Positions 8,386 through 16,695 of a DNA stretch of 64,000 nt are shown here, one piece after another (the stretch's first letter is position 1; every line of letters starts with the position of its first letter). The notes beneath the pieces were generated by a model. The model saw nothing but the letters and a program-made list of their open reading frames with translations. It had not been told where the DNA came from and ran no database searches. Source of the DNA: Caenispirillum bisanense (GTDB lineage Bacteria; Pseudomonadota; Alphaproteobacteria; Rhodospirillales; UBA2165); contig CAMDWJ010000014.1 in the NCBI GenBank assembly GCA_945877815.1, positions 1 through 64,000 on the forward strand, given 5' to 3'. The position numbers and the translations under genes were made by a program.

Positions 8386-9444
8386 TTATTTTTTTTCGAA
8401 AGCCGCGCGCCACTCCTGCGGATAATTGTCGACGATCTTGGACCAGGTATCGATATCGAGCGTGTAGACCTTATCTTGCGGCGGGAAGGTGTAGCCCGCG
8501 CCTTGCGGTGCCGGTGCATCCATGTGCGTGCCGTAGGATCCGGTCTTCGACATCAAGGTGCTGCCGTATTTGCTGGTGACATAGTTGACCCATACCTTGG
8601 CGGCGTTGGGGTGTTTTGCAGTTGCGGACACGTTGCCCATCGCGCCGAACGCTACTAGCCCCTCTTCGGGGATGATGATCTTGATGGGCGCCTTTTGCTC
8701 CTCGATCATCTGCAACATGCTGGATGCGCCGACCGTTGCGATTGAGGTGCGGCCGCGCTGCAGATCGTTTTGTACTGGAATCGCAGTTGCCTGGATGCGC
8801 GGTTCATTCGCGGCTAACTGCTTCCACGAGTCGGGACCGATCTTATTGCGCCAGAAGGCGTACAGCGCCAACGCGCTGCCCCCGGCGTCGAGATGAGGCA
8901 TGCCGATCAGGCCTTTGTATTTCGGGTTCAGCAAATCCCGCCAGGCTTTGGGATAATCGGCTTCCTTGAGAATTTCAGTATTTACGGCGATGACCTGAAT
9001 CGGTCGAACGATGTAATACCACCGTCCTCGCTCGTCGCGCAGGTTAGGGGCGATCTTGTCGAAGGCCGGCACCTTATGTTCGGCCAACACGCCGCGCTCC
9101 ATCCATCCTTTGATGAGTTGCAGATCGGTGAGATCCACGTAATCGGCTTCGAGCCGTCCGGCGGCGAATTCGGCGAGTACGCGATCGTACATGCGCGATG
9201 TTGGCAGGCGGACGTAGTCGAGCGCCAAGCCGGTATCCTTTTTGAACTGACCGAGTACGGACTGCAGCGACTCGCTGGGATAGGTGCCGTAGATGTCGAT
9301 GCGCCCTTCGGCTTTCGCGGCGGCCATCAATTTGGCGTCGGCGATTTCCTCGCCGTCCTTCACCAGGGCTTGCGCCTGGGCGCGAGGGGCCAAGGCGCAG
9401 AAGGCCAGTGCCGCGGCCGATACGGCAATTGCGAGACGGTTCAT
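8386..9444 (-). CDS. ABC transporter substrate-binding protein, paralog 8 of 8 (permease-proximal)
   Basis: Exported solute-binding protein of 352 residues and the first SBP gene after the permease, 29 nt behind it. The ATG at 9444 follows a GGGAGAAG site; the frame stays open 41 codons further upstream, into the permease gene. The signal peptide ends AQAQALV. It departs from the family in several conserved blocks: LLNPKYKGLIG for FDPKWKGKIG, NDLQRGR for NDLVRGR, the pocket loop TSIATVGASS (threonine in place of the usual tyrosine) and one extra residue in EEQKAPIK. With paralogs 1 and 7 it carries a VP-x-F-D/A segment. Confidence 0.9.
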   Translation of the reverse strand: MNRLAIAVSAAALAFCALAPRAQAQALVKDGEEIADAKLMAAAKAEGRIDIYGTYPSESLQSVLGQFKKDTGLALDYVRLPTSRMYDRVLAEFAAGRLEADYVDLTDLQLIKGWMERGVLAEHKVPAFDKIAPNLRDERGRWYYIVRPIQVIAVNTEILKEADYPKAWRDLLNPKYKGLIGMPHLDAGGSALALYAFWRNKIGPDSWKQLAANEPRIQATAIPVQNDLQRGRTSIATVGASSMLQMIEEQKAPIKIIIPEEGLVAFGAMGNVSATAKHPNAAKVWVNYVTSKYGSTLMSKTGSYGTHMDAPAPQGAGYTFPPQDKVYTLDIDTWSKIVDNYPQEWRAAFEKK

Positions 9445-9473
9445 CACTCTTCTCCCTGTTGCGGTGAAGCCGC

Positions 9474-11180
9474 CTAAAGCGCGGCCCTCATATATTTGCG
9501 CCCGACGAGTGCCAAGATGGCCAGCAGCAACGTATAGAGCAGGCTGACGGTGGCGGCGCCCGACCAAGAACCGTCATCCAGTTTCTCGAAGACGACGATC
9601 GAGAGAACGCGCGAATTCGCGGTGTAGAGGAACAGCGACGAAGTCAGTTCCCGCAGGCCGAAAATAATCATCAGGAACATGGCCGACACCACACCGCCGC
9701 GTAGCAGCGGCAAGGTGATGCGCCGGACCATCTGCGCGCGCGAGGCACCCGAAACCAGAGCGGCATGTTCGAGATCGTCGTGGATCTGATGCATCGAGGC
9801 GGAGATCACGCGGTAGCCGGCGGGCATGAACTTGCCGATGAAGGAGACGATGATCACCAAGATCGTGCCATAGATGGGCAACGGCACGGCAACCCAGGTC
9901 CACAGAATGCCGAGTGCCATCACGAGGCCGGGCACGGCGAGCGGCAGCATCGCGATATATTCGAGCCCTTGCCGGCCGGGCAGATCTGTGCGGTTCACCA
10001 CGTAACAGACGATGAAATACAGCCCGACGCCGAACACCGCGACCGTGCCGCCCGCGATCAGGCTGTTCAGCAATCCGGCGTAGACCGCGCGGTCGTTGAG
10101 GATATTGACGAAATTCTTGGTGGTCATCTGCGTAATATCGAACAGGGAGGCGAGATCGCGGATGAACAGATTGGGACGGAACGCACCCTGGATGAGCGCG
10201 AACAGCGGCAGGCCAACGGCGAGGATGAAGTAAAGCAGGACGAACGCCGCGGCGAACCAGCGCAACTTGCCGAGGGGGATCATCCGCGCCTGAGCGCCCT
10301 TGCCGGTCAATGTGCGATAGTCACGTCCCTTCAAGATTGCGCGTTGCGTGAAGACAAGGCAGCAGACAATGGCGGTCAAAAAGACCGCGACAGCGCTCGC
10401 CTGGTTGGGATTGGCGGGCGCGGTCGACATCAGACTGTAGATGCGAATCGACAGGGTCTCGATGCCGGCGGGAAAGCCCAAGATCTGCGGGATCGGGAAA
10501 TCCTCGACCATGAAGACGAAGATCAGCAGCATCGAGCCAATGATGGCGGGCTTCACGAGCGGAAAAGTAATCTTGCCGAGAATTCTGCGAGTCGTTCCGC
10601 CATGCACGGCGGCGGATTCCTCCATGTCGGGATTCACCAACGTCAACGCGCTATAGAGAAAGATATAGGGGAACGGGGTGAAATAGAGCCCGAGGAGAAA
10701 GGCCATACCGCCGATCGATTCGATCTCAAGCTCCAGCGGAATGCCAAGCTGGCGCAGGATCATGTTCAGATAGGCCGACTTGCCTGATGCGAGCAGCGCC
10801 CAGGCGACGGCGGCGATGAGCTGCGAGACGAAAATCGGCATGATGCCGGCGAGATGGATGAATGGCTTCCACGGAATGTCGCTGCGCGCGGCCAGCCAAG
10901 CCATGCCGCATCCGAAGATCATGGAAATCGCCGTCCCGATCACCGACATGATCAGGGTATTGGTCAGGGCGCGGGCATTTTCCGGCCGCCACAGGGCGGC
11001 GAAGTTGGCCAGAGTGAAGTTGGGCGCGCGGCTGGCCGAGAAGGGCGCGACATCGACAAACGACGTATAGAGCACCATGCAGCACGGCACTATGATGAGA
11101 ATCGCCAGGATGGCGTACAATAGGGCCGGGACCGAAATGCGGACCAGATTGCGGCCGAGCGCTGTGTGCGTGAACTGCAT
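9474..11180 (-). CDS. ABC transporter double-domain permease (FbpB-like)
   Basis: Inner-membrane permease of 568 residues with about 12 transmembrane segments. It consists of two fused BPD_transp_1 domains, the arrangement of iron(III)-type (FbpB/AfuB) importers. Both cytoplasmic EAA loops are visible: EESAAVHGGTTRRILGKITF in the N-half and EHAALVSGASRAQMVRRITL in the C-half. These are where the ATPase docks. The gene starts 5 nt after the ATPase gene stops, so translation is probably coupled. It is the only permease in the operon, so all eight downstream SBPs presumably deliver to it. Confidence 0.93.
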   Translation of the reverse strand: MQFTHTALGRNLVRISVPALLYAILAILIIVPCCMVLYTSFVDVAPFSASRAPNFTLANFAALWRPENARALTNTLIMSVIGTAISMIFGCGMAWLAARSDIPWKPFIHLAGIMPIFVSQLIAAVAWALLASGKSAYLNMILRQLGIPLELEIESIGGMAFLLGLYFTPFPYIFLYSALTLVNPDMEESAAVHGGTTRRILGKITFPLVKPAIIGSMLLIFVFMVEDFPIPQILGFPAGIETLSIRIYSLMSTAPANPNQASAVAVFLTAIVCCLVFTQRAILKGRDYRTLTGKGAQARMIPLGKLRWFAAAFVLLYFILAVGLPLFALIQGAFRPNLFIRDLASLFDITQMTTKNFVNILNDRAVYAGLLNSLIAGGTVAVFGVGLYFIVCYVVNRTDLPGRQGLEYIAMLPLAVPGLVMALGILWTWVAVPLPIYGTILVIIVSFIGKFMPAGYRVISASMHQIHDDLEHAALVSGASRAQMVRRITLPLLRGGVVSAMFLMIIFGLRELTSSLFLYTANSRVLSIVVFEKLDDGSWSGAATVSLLYTLLLAILALVGRKYMRAAL

Positions 11181-11185
11181 TGGCG

Positions 11186-12289
11186 CTATTCCTTTGGCAG
11201 CAATAGCATGTTGCGTGGGACGACGGTGAGTGCCACGCGGGTTCCAATGCGGATGTCGGCGGTCACATCGCGTGCCAGCGCTTCCCAGATCAGATTGTCG
11301 TGCACCTTGATGCGGTATTGCATATGCGAGCCGATAAAGCTCGCCAGCAGGACATCGCCGACCAGGGTATTTTCCGGGAGGTCGGCGGTACTGGCGTTCG
11401 CGTCGATCTTGCGGATTTCGATATCGTCGGGACGGGCGCAGGCGACGATGCCGGCCGCACCCTCCGGGGGCGGTCCCTCGGCGCGCATTTTCTGCCCGTT
11501 CGCGGCCAGGGTCACGATCGTCGAATTGCCTTCGCGGCTGGTGACGGTCGCGTCGAAAATGTTGGAATAGCCGAGGAAGTCCGCGATCGTGCTGGTGCGC
11601 GGCCGGTGATAGAGCGTGACCGGATCGTCCTCCTGCATCACGTGGCCGAACTGCATCACCACGATCTTATCGGCCAAGGCCAGGGCTTCTTTTTGGTCGT
11701 GCGTGACGTAGACGCTCGTGATCTTGAGCTGGGTCTGCAATTCGCGCAGCTGCACGCGCAGATGGTCGCGCAGGCGGGCGTCAAGATTGGAGAGCGGCTC
11801 GTCGAACAGCAGGATTGACGGCTGCATGACGAGGCTGCGCGCCAGCGCCACCCGTTGCATTTGCCCGCCGGACAGGTAGCTGGCACCGCGATCGTCGAAG
11901 CCAGACAATCCAACGAGCTTCAGGATATCGGTGACACGGCGCTTGATCTCGCTCTTACTCACGTTGGCCATCTCGAGCGGGAAGGACACGTTCTGGAAGA
12001 CAGTCATGTGGGGCCAGATGGCGTAGGACTGGAAGACCATGCCGACCTTACGCTGGTTGGTCGGCACGTTTATGCCCTGTGCATGGTCGTAGACGATGCG
12101 CCCGCCGATGGCGATATGACCGGTGTCGGGGCTTTCCAGGCCGGCGATGCAGCGCATCGTCGTGGTCTTGCCGCAGCCGGAGGGCCCGAGCAGGACGAGC
12201 ATCTCGCCCTCGGCTATATCAATGTTGATTCCGGCAATCGCCGCAGTGTCCCCGTAGGTTTTGCGCAGGTTCTTGATTTCGATGGTCAT
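11186..12289 (-). CDS. ABC transporter ATP-binding protein (FbpC/PotA-like)
   Basis: ATPase of 367 residues, first gene of the eight-SBP operon. It has Walker A GPSGCGKT at 35-42, the Q-loop glutamine near 87, signature LSGGQ at 139-143, Walker B ILLFDEP at 159-165 and the switch histidine near 197 (YVTHD). About 130 C-terminal residues form a TOBE-type regulatory region. The start is supported by GGGGAGGAAA upstream. The family includes importers of iron, polyamines and 2-aminoethylphosphonate, so the substrate cannot be read from this subunit. Confidence 0.93.
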   Translation of the reverse strand: MTIEIKNLRKTYGDTAAIAGINIDIAEGEMLVLLGPSGCGKTTTMRCIAGLESPDTGHIAIGGRIVYDHAQGINVPTNQRKVGMVFQSYAIWPHMTVFQNVSFPLEMANVSKSEIKRRVTDILKLVGLSGFDDRGASYLSGGQMQRVALARSLVMQPSILLFDEPLSNLDARLRDHLRVQLRELQTQLKITSVYVTHDQKEALALADKIVVMQFGHVMQEDDPVTLYHRPRTSTIADFLGYSNIFDATVTSREGNSTIVTLAANGQKMRAEGPPPEGAAGIVACARPDDIEIRKIDANASTADLPENTLVGDVLLASFIGSHMQYRIKVHDNLIWEALARDVTADIRIGTRVALTVVPRNMLLLPKE

Positions 12290-12400
12290 TAGGCGAATTT
12301 CCTCCCCTCGTCAGGCCGCATCTTGGCCAGCATGCCCGATAATGTAAATATAGATCGAGATTAACTCTGTTATCGCCTTGCCTGCGGAGGAGAGCCCGTT
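12290..12400. promoter_or_regulatory. Divergent control region of the SBP operon and the cupin gene
   Basis: This 111-bp gap separates the minus-strand transporter operon from the plus-strand cupin gene and must hold the promoter of at least the ten-gene operon. It is AT-rich in the middle (around 12340-12370), in contrast to the flanks. Strong ribosome sites flank it: GGGGAGG for the ATPase and GGAGGAG for the cupin. No exact -35/-10 pair or operator palindrome was recognised. Confidence 0.45.
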
Positions 12401-12928
12401 ATGAGCGAAAAACCCCCTTATCGTTTCAGTTTCGAAAATGAGGTGAAGCCATACCGCATCCAGCCGCCGAAAAGCCCGAAGGATATCTTCCTTCGTATGG
12501 TCGAAGGCACTGATATCAGCATCATGCTGGCATCGCGTGACGCAGGCTACCACACCCAGCCCCATCAGCACGATGCCGAGCAGTTCAATTATATCGTCGA
12601 GGGCGAATTATGGATATTCGTCGAGGAGCACGGTTATCGTTGCGTGAAGGGCGATATCATGCGCGTGCCGCGCAATAAAATCCATTGGGCCTGGAACCGC
12701 GGTACCGGCCCGTGCGTGATGCTGGAAGCTCACACCCCGCCATTGACCGGCGAGGCGATGATCAAGATCGGCGCGGTGGCGATGCTGGCACCCGACGAGG
12801 TGGCGCTCGATGGCGTCACCAACTTGCAGGTTCCCTATCCGCAAATGGCAGAGGTCGAGGAGCGCGCGATCCGCGAACCTTTCGAAGCGAACCGCCAGCC
12901 GGTCCGCAGCCTCGTTCCGGCCGAATAG
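12401..12928 (+). CDS. Cupin-domain protein
   Basis: Single-domain cupin of 175 residues. Cupin motif 1 carries the metal ligands His55, His57 and Glu60 or Gln61 (HTQPHQHDAEQ), with the usual glycine-rich turn (VEGELWIFV). Motif 2 (GDIMRVPRNKIHW) supplies His95. A divalent metal site is therefore likely. The family covers small dioxygenases, isomerases and sensors, so no reaction can be assigned. It is divergently transcribed from the transporter operon, which hints at, but does not prove, a shared substrate or inducer. Confidence 0.85.
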   Translation: MSEKPPYRFSFENEVKPYRIQPPKSPKDIFLRMVEGTDISIMLASRDAGYHTQPHQHDAEQFNYIVEGELWIFVEEHGYRCVKGDIMRVPRNKIHWAWNRGTGPCVMLEAHTPPLTGEAMIKIGAVAMLAPDEVALDGVTNLQVPYPQMAEVEERAIREPFEANRQPVRSLVPAE

Positions 12929-12938
12929 GACCGAGTAG

Positions 12939-13139
12939 CTAGGCGAGAATAGGACGACCGCCTTTCGGTCCGAGCAGCAGACCGAGCAGCAGACCGAGCA
13001 GCGGGAAGACAAGGATAACGACGGTCCACAGCACCTTGGCGCCGGTCGAGGACGAGCTTTGGACTGTTTTAACAATGGCATAGATATCGAAGATGAGAAT
13101 GATCAGACCGATCAATCCGCCAACCTGTACGTCGATCAT
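12939..13139 (-). CDS. PLDc_N-type small membrane protein
   Basis: Peptide of 66 residues with two hydrophobic segments (about 6-25 and 38-56) joined by a short loop. It matches the pattern of the PLDc_N domain, the N-terminal membrane module of cardiolipin synthases, here standing alone. The C-terminus is short and basic (GPKGGRPILA). It converges with the cupin gene, with only 10 nt between the stops. Function unknown; stand-alone copies are common. Confidence 0.75.
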   Translation of the reverse strand: MIDVQVGGLIGLIILIFDIYAIVKTVQSSSSTGAKVLWTVVILVFPLLGLLLGLLLGPKGGRPILA

Positions 13140-13202
13140 GGCGAAGTCCCGTCTATAGTTGCGTGCAGGAGGACAACCTCGCCGGGCGGCAAAGGTTCCG
13201 TC

Positions 13203-13967
13203 TCACCCGATAAAGTCGACCGTCACCATCTCGAAGGGGATCTCGCGTTCGCACACCGGCGGCGGTGGCATCGTGACCCGCTTGACGATGCGAAAGCGCG
13301 TCGTCGAGAGGCCATTCTCGGGGTAGCTGGGATCTGGACCCGCCCCCCAGCGCTGACGATAAAGAGCCTCGTTGCGGGCCGCGTCCGGTGTCGGGCTGTA
13401 ATCGTCGTTCTGGCCTTCGTTCTTGTGATCGAGCGCATCGAAGGTGCCCTTGCGGCGACCGAGCTTGAACCCGGCCGCGGTCAGGCGGTCGCGCAGATCG
13501 TGGTCTTCCCAACCCCATCCCCAGTAATCGGTGGCATAGCCGTTGGCCGCCTCGAACTGGCGGTTCTTGAGCAGCACCACGGTGGCGAACATCTCGTCGA
13601 GCGGGTTCTCGACGATGTTCTTCGAAACACCCGGATTGAGCGGCCGCGTCTCCGCGCCGTACCACACGATCATCGAGGGCAGGCTCGGCATCGAATAATC
13701 CGCCCAAATGGGAAGGTAATCGACGTCGTGGAAACAGACGTAATCGATCGACTCCTTGAGAAGCTGATAGCCGATGTTGCGTAGCAGCCCGCGGTTGAAC
13801 GGCAGGCCCGGGACCTGCTCGACGAAAACGAAGCGGACCGGAATATGGCGGTCGTTCTTATCGCGCGAGAAATAGGCCGCGAGGTGGGGAACGAAACGGC
13901 GCAGATGCTCCGCCCGATCGCGGTAGGGAATGACCACGCCGAGACGGGGCAGCCGCTTGGTGTTCAT
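13203..13967 (-). CDS. GT7-like (beta-1,4-galactosyltransferase type) glycosyltransferase
   Basis: Cytoplasmic protein of 254 residues with the motif order of glycosyltransferase family 7: VVIPYRDRAEHL near the start, FNRG at 57-60, the metal-binding DVD at 81-83 (CFHDVDYLP) and the acceptor-site block WGWGWEDHD at 149-157. This family is best known from animal Golgi enzymes that add galactose or GalNAc to GlcNAc. There is no membrane anchor. The ATG at 13967 overlaps the aroE stop (ATGA), so the two are translationally coupled although no metabolic link is obvious. Donor and acceptor are unknown. Confidence 0.82.
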   Translation of the reverse strand: MNTKRLPRLGVVIPYRDRAEHLRRFVPHLAAYFSRDKNDRHIPVRFVFVEQVPGLPFNRGLLRNIGYQLLKESIDYVCFHDVDYLPIWADYSMPSLPSMIVWYGAETRPLNPGVSKNIVENPLDEMFATVVLLKNRQFEAANGYATDYWGWGWEDHDLRDRLTAAGFKLGRRKGTFDALDHKNEGQNDDYSPTPDAARNEALYRQRWGAGPDPSYPENGLSTTRFRIVKRVTMPPPPVCEREIPFEMVTVDFIG

Positions 13968-14812
13968 CGAAGGCTGTCTTCCAAAAGCGCGCGCAATTCG
14001 TTCGTTACCTCGGTCTCGATGCCGAACCAGGCCTTCCAGGCGGGGCGTCCTTGATGGAGCAGCATGCCGAGTCCGTTGACGGTCTGGTGACCGCGCGCGC
14101 GCGCCGCAGCCAGGAACGGCGTCTCCAGCGGAACATAGACGATATCGGCGACGACCGCCGAAGCGGGCAGCGCGTCGAGCCGAATATCGAGCGCCGGCTG
14201 GCCGACCATGCCCTGGCTGGTCGTGTTGACGACGATGGCCGCACCCGCCAGGGCATCGTGCCGCCAATCCCAGGGATGTGCCGCGAGGGGGGCGCCGAAA
14301 TCCGCGGCCAATTTCTGAGCGCGCTCGTTCGAACGGTTGACGATGCGGATCTCGGTTACGCCTGCTTGCATCAGTGCGAAGGCGACCGCCCGCGCACCGC
14401 CGCCGGCACCCAGCACGACCGCAGGCCCCGCATCGGCGCGCCAGGCCGGGATGGATTGGCGCAGGTTTTCGATGAAGCCGAAGCAATCGTTGTTGGTGCC
14501 GGCGAGCGCGCCGTCGGCCTTCACAGTGACGCAGCTGATCGCGCCGATGCGTTGGGCGACCTCGTCGACCTCGTCAACCAGTGCCATCGCCGCCTGTTTA
14601 TGCGGGATCGTCAGATTGCACCCAGAGAAACCGAGGGGCCCTAGCGCACGCAAGGCGGCGCCAAGCCCATCCGGCGCAATGGCGAGCGGCACGTAGGTTC
14701 CGGCCAAGCCATGTCGCTTGAACCAAAAATTATGCAGTAGCGGCGAGCGCGAATGCATCACCGGCCAACCCATCACGCCGGCGAGCAGGAAGCGCCGCGG
14801 CACTTCGGACAT
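13964..14812 (-). CDS. aroE: Shikimate dehydrogenase
   Basis: NADP-dependent enzyme reducing 3-dehydroshikimate to shikimate in aromatic amino-acid synthesis, 282 residues from the chosen start. The substrate-binding serines lie in MHSRSP (21 and 23) and the catalytic lysine is Lys72 (NLTIPHKQ). The NADP loop is GAGGGARA, followed by the NRS cofactor turn and NTTSQGM. The ATG at 14812 lies 8 nt after the upstream aldolase stop; the longer open frame would overlap that gene. A quinate/shikimate dehydrogenase paralog (YdiB type) is a weaker alternative, since the aldolase neighbours suggest a catabolic setting. Confidence 0.88.
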   Translation of the reverse strand: MSEVPRRFLLAGVMGWPVMHSRSPLLHNFWFKRHGLAGTYVPLAIAPDGLGAALRALGPLGFSGCNLTIPHKQAAMALVDEVDEVAQRIGAISCVTVKADGALAGTNNDCFGFIENLRQSIPAWRADAGPAVVLGAGGGARAVAFALMQAGVTEIRIVNRSNERAQKLAADFGAPLAAHPWDWRHDALAGAAIVVNTTSQGMVGQPALDIRLDALPASAVVADIVYVPLETPFLAAARARGHQTVNGLGMLLHQGRPAWKAWFGIETEVTNELRALLEDSLR

Positions 14813-14820
14813 GTCAGCGA

Positions 14821-15528
14821 TCAGACCAGCTTGGAGTGGAAATGGTCCCAAGTGCGCTTGAACAGCGTGTCGGTCCACAGCTTCGCCTTGGCGGCGGCGC
14901 ATTCTTCCTCGGTGAACGCATAGGGCGTGCCGATCTGCATCGCCATATACTGACGATAGGCGTTCTCTTCGAGGTAATTGGCGAGCACGAAGGCATCGAC
15001 GATGCTTTTGCCGACGGTCACCGCGCCATGCGCCTTCATCATCGCGGCCGGGCGGTCGCCCAGCGTTTCGACGAGGCGGGCCGCCATCGCGAGATTGTTG
15101 ATCGAGTTCGGCGAATCCAGCACCGGCATCGGATAGACCAGCGAGCCTTGTGCGTAGACCGGCATGTAATCATGCCCGGTCATGGTGAGAAACGTCGACC
15201 ATTTCGGATGGGCATGCACGATGGCCTGCACATCGGGCCGCGCCTTATAGATGCCGGCATGCAGATGGAATTCCAACGGCGGCGCGCCGTTGCCCTCGAT
15301 TACCTTGCCGTCCATATCGATTGTGCAGATATCGTCGGTCGTCAGCTTCGCGCGCTGGCACGAGCCGATATTGATGAACATGCGGTCGGCGCCGACGCGG
15401 ATGCTGGCATGGCCGTTGTAATCGATGATATCGGAACTCTCGAGCATGCGAATGCAATCGACGAGCTGCTGTTTTTGCTTTTCCGCTTCGCTCGCGGCCA
15501 GGGCCGTCTTTGTCGATAGGGCGTCCAT
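14821..15528 (-). CDS. Class II aldolase/adducin family protein (1)
   Basis: Protein of 235 residues with the zinc site of the fuculose-aldolase family. Glu86 (PPLEFHLHAGIY) and His105/His107 (IVHAHPKW) are present, with a further histidine in MMKAHGAVTVGK. The enzymes cleave or epimerise phosphorylated or free hydroxyacids and sugars; related proteins also act as decarboxylases. It is transcribed with a second family member upstream and aroE downstream. The two aldolases are not near-identical, so they probably act on different compounds or form a heteromer. Confidence 0.87.
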   Translation of the reverse strand: MDALSTKTALAASEAEKQKQQLVDCIRMLESSDIIDYNGHASIRVGADRMFINIGSCQRAKLTTDDICTIDMDGKVIEGNGAPPLEFHLHAGIYKARPDVQAIVHAHPKWSTFLTMTGHDYMPVYAQGSLVYPMPVLDSPNSINNLAMAARLVETLGDRPAAMMKAHGAVTVGKSIVDAFVLANYLEENAYRQYMAMQIGTPYAFTEEECAAAKAKLWTDTLFKRTWDHFHSKLV

Positions 15529-15549
15529 CGTCTCACCATCCTCCCCAGC

Positions 15550-16305
15550 TTACCAACTCATTTGGGCGCGGACCTGACCGCGCCATAGATCCCAGGCCCG
15601 CAGTGCCGCCGTCTGGTTGACGGCATCGGCGAGCAACCCTTCTTCCTCGTTCAATGCAGCTGCCGGTGCCCCGCCGCCGAGCGCGTGCGTCCAATGCTGA
15701 ACCCGCGCATTTACTTCCATATATACAGCCCGAAATACGGCGCTCTGCAAGGTCGGACCGCAGGCCACACTCCCGTGCGCCCGCATCAGGGCGACGTCCT
15801 TGTCGCCCAGGACCTGCACGAACGCCGCGCCTTTGGTTGCATTGCCGACCAGCATGTCGGTCGCGCCGAACCTCTCGGCGATATCGAACACCGGCACCCC
15901 GGCGGCAATGAACGCCGCGTTATGGAACATGGCCTGCATCGGCACATTGACCAACCCGAAGGGAATGACCGACGGCGAATGGCTGTGCACCACCGCCATC
16001 ACGTCGGGCCGCGCCGCATAGATCGCGCCGTGGATGAAACGTTCGAGGAAGCTGCCGCGCCCATTGGCGTTGCACGGATTGCAATCGAGATCGTATTCGA
16101 TGATGTCGTCGGGCATGACCAGCGCCGGCGCCTGCGCGCGCGACATCAGAAACCGGTCGGGTGCGCTCGGATGGCGCATGGAGACATGCCCCATACCGTC
16201 GACCACGCCTTGCATCGCCAGGATGCGCGCGGCGGCGGCGAGGTCTGCCAGCTGCGCCGGGTCGACCGGCCCGCCTGATTTGGGAATTGCGTCAGCCATC
16301 GTCAC
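15550..16305 (-). CDS. Class II aldolase/adducin family protein (2)
   Basis: Protein of 251 residues, first gene of the aldolase-aldolase-aroE-GT7 operon. The catalytic/metal residues are Glu88 (LERFIHGAIY), His107 and His109 (VVHSHSPS) and a histidine in LMRAHGSVACG. An alternative ATG two codons downstream (16299) is equally acceptable. The region upstream contains an 11-bp-period repeat beginning about 100 bp from this start. The reaction cannot be assigned beyond the family. Confidence 0.87.
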   Translation of the reverse strand: MTMADAIPKSGGPVDPAQLADLAAAARILAMQGVVDGMGHVSMRHPSAPDRFLMSRAQAPALVMPDDIIEYDLDCNPCNANGRGSFLERFIHGAIYAARPDVMAVVHSHSPSVIPFGLVNVPMQAMFHNAAFIAAGVPVFDIAERFGATDMLVGNATKGAAFVQVLGDKDVALMRAHGSVACGPTLQSAVFRAVYMEVNARVQHWTHALGGGAPAAALNEEEGLLADAVNQTAALRAWDLWRGQVRAQMSW

Positions 16306-16402
16306 ACTCGCTCGATCATGCGCATCGAATATAACCCGGTGCGTGCTTAAGCAAAGATTTTCACGGCGACACCGCGATCACGCCCAAATCGTCCGTGCCG
16401 CG

Positions 16403-16518
16403 ATCGACGTGGCATCGACATGGCATCGACAGCGGATCGACACGATATCGACATCGCATCGACATCGCATCGACATTGGATCGACAGGTTATCGACCGGA
16501 CATCGACGACTTATCGGC
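16403..16518. repeat. Eleven tandem units of an 11-bp ATCGAC-N5 repeat
   Basis: The hexamer ATCGAC starts at 16403, 16414, 16425, 16436, 16447, 16458, 16469, 16480, 16491 and 16502. A degenerate last unit, ATCGGC, is at 16513. The period is exactly 11 bp throughout. The five bases between hexamers vary (for example GTGGC, ATGGC, AGCGG, ATCGC, AGGTT), so only the hexamer is conserved. The array lies about 100 bp upstream of the aldolase operon start. It has no spacers and is not CRISPR. Possible roles are a phased protein-binding array or slippage-derived satellite. Confidence 0.9.
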
Positions 16519-16695
16519 CGAAACCCGACATTTTTTGTGGCTCGTCAGACCGTTCGTCGGGCCGGTCCGCATCTAATTCATTGATTTAGCTGGATATTTT
16601 TGGCGAGGTCGAAGTTAATGACGTCACGCCGGCATGCGCGGCGGTCGGGAGTCTATCGACAATGTCCAAGAGCGGTCGTCTATGGGGGAGGATTG

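Noticed and set aside
13203-14486. 427-residue single protein joining GT7 and upstream sequence
   Set aside because: The first ~170 residues are aroE read in the wrong frame; the GT7 gene starts at 13967 with an ATGA overlap.
16403-16518. CRISPR array candidate
   Set aside because: The repeat is only 6 conserved bases with 5-bp gaps; CRISPR repeats are about 24-37 bp with similar-sized spacers, and no cas genes are present.
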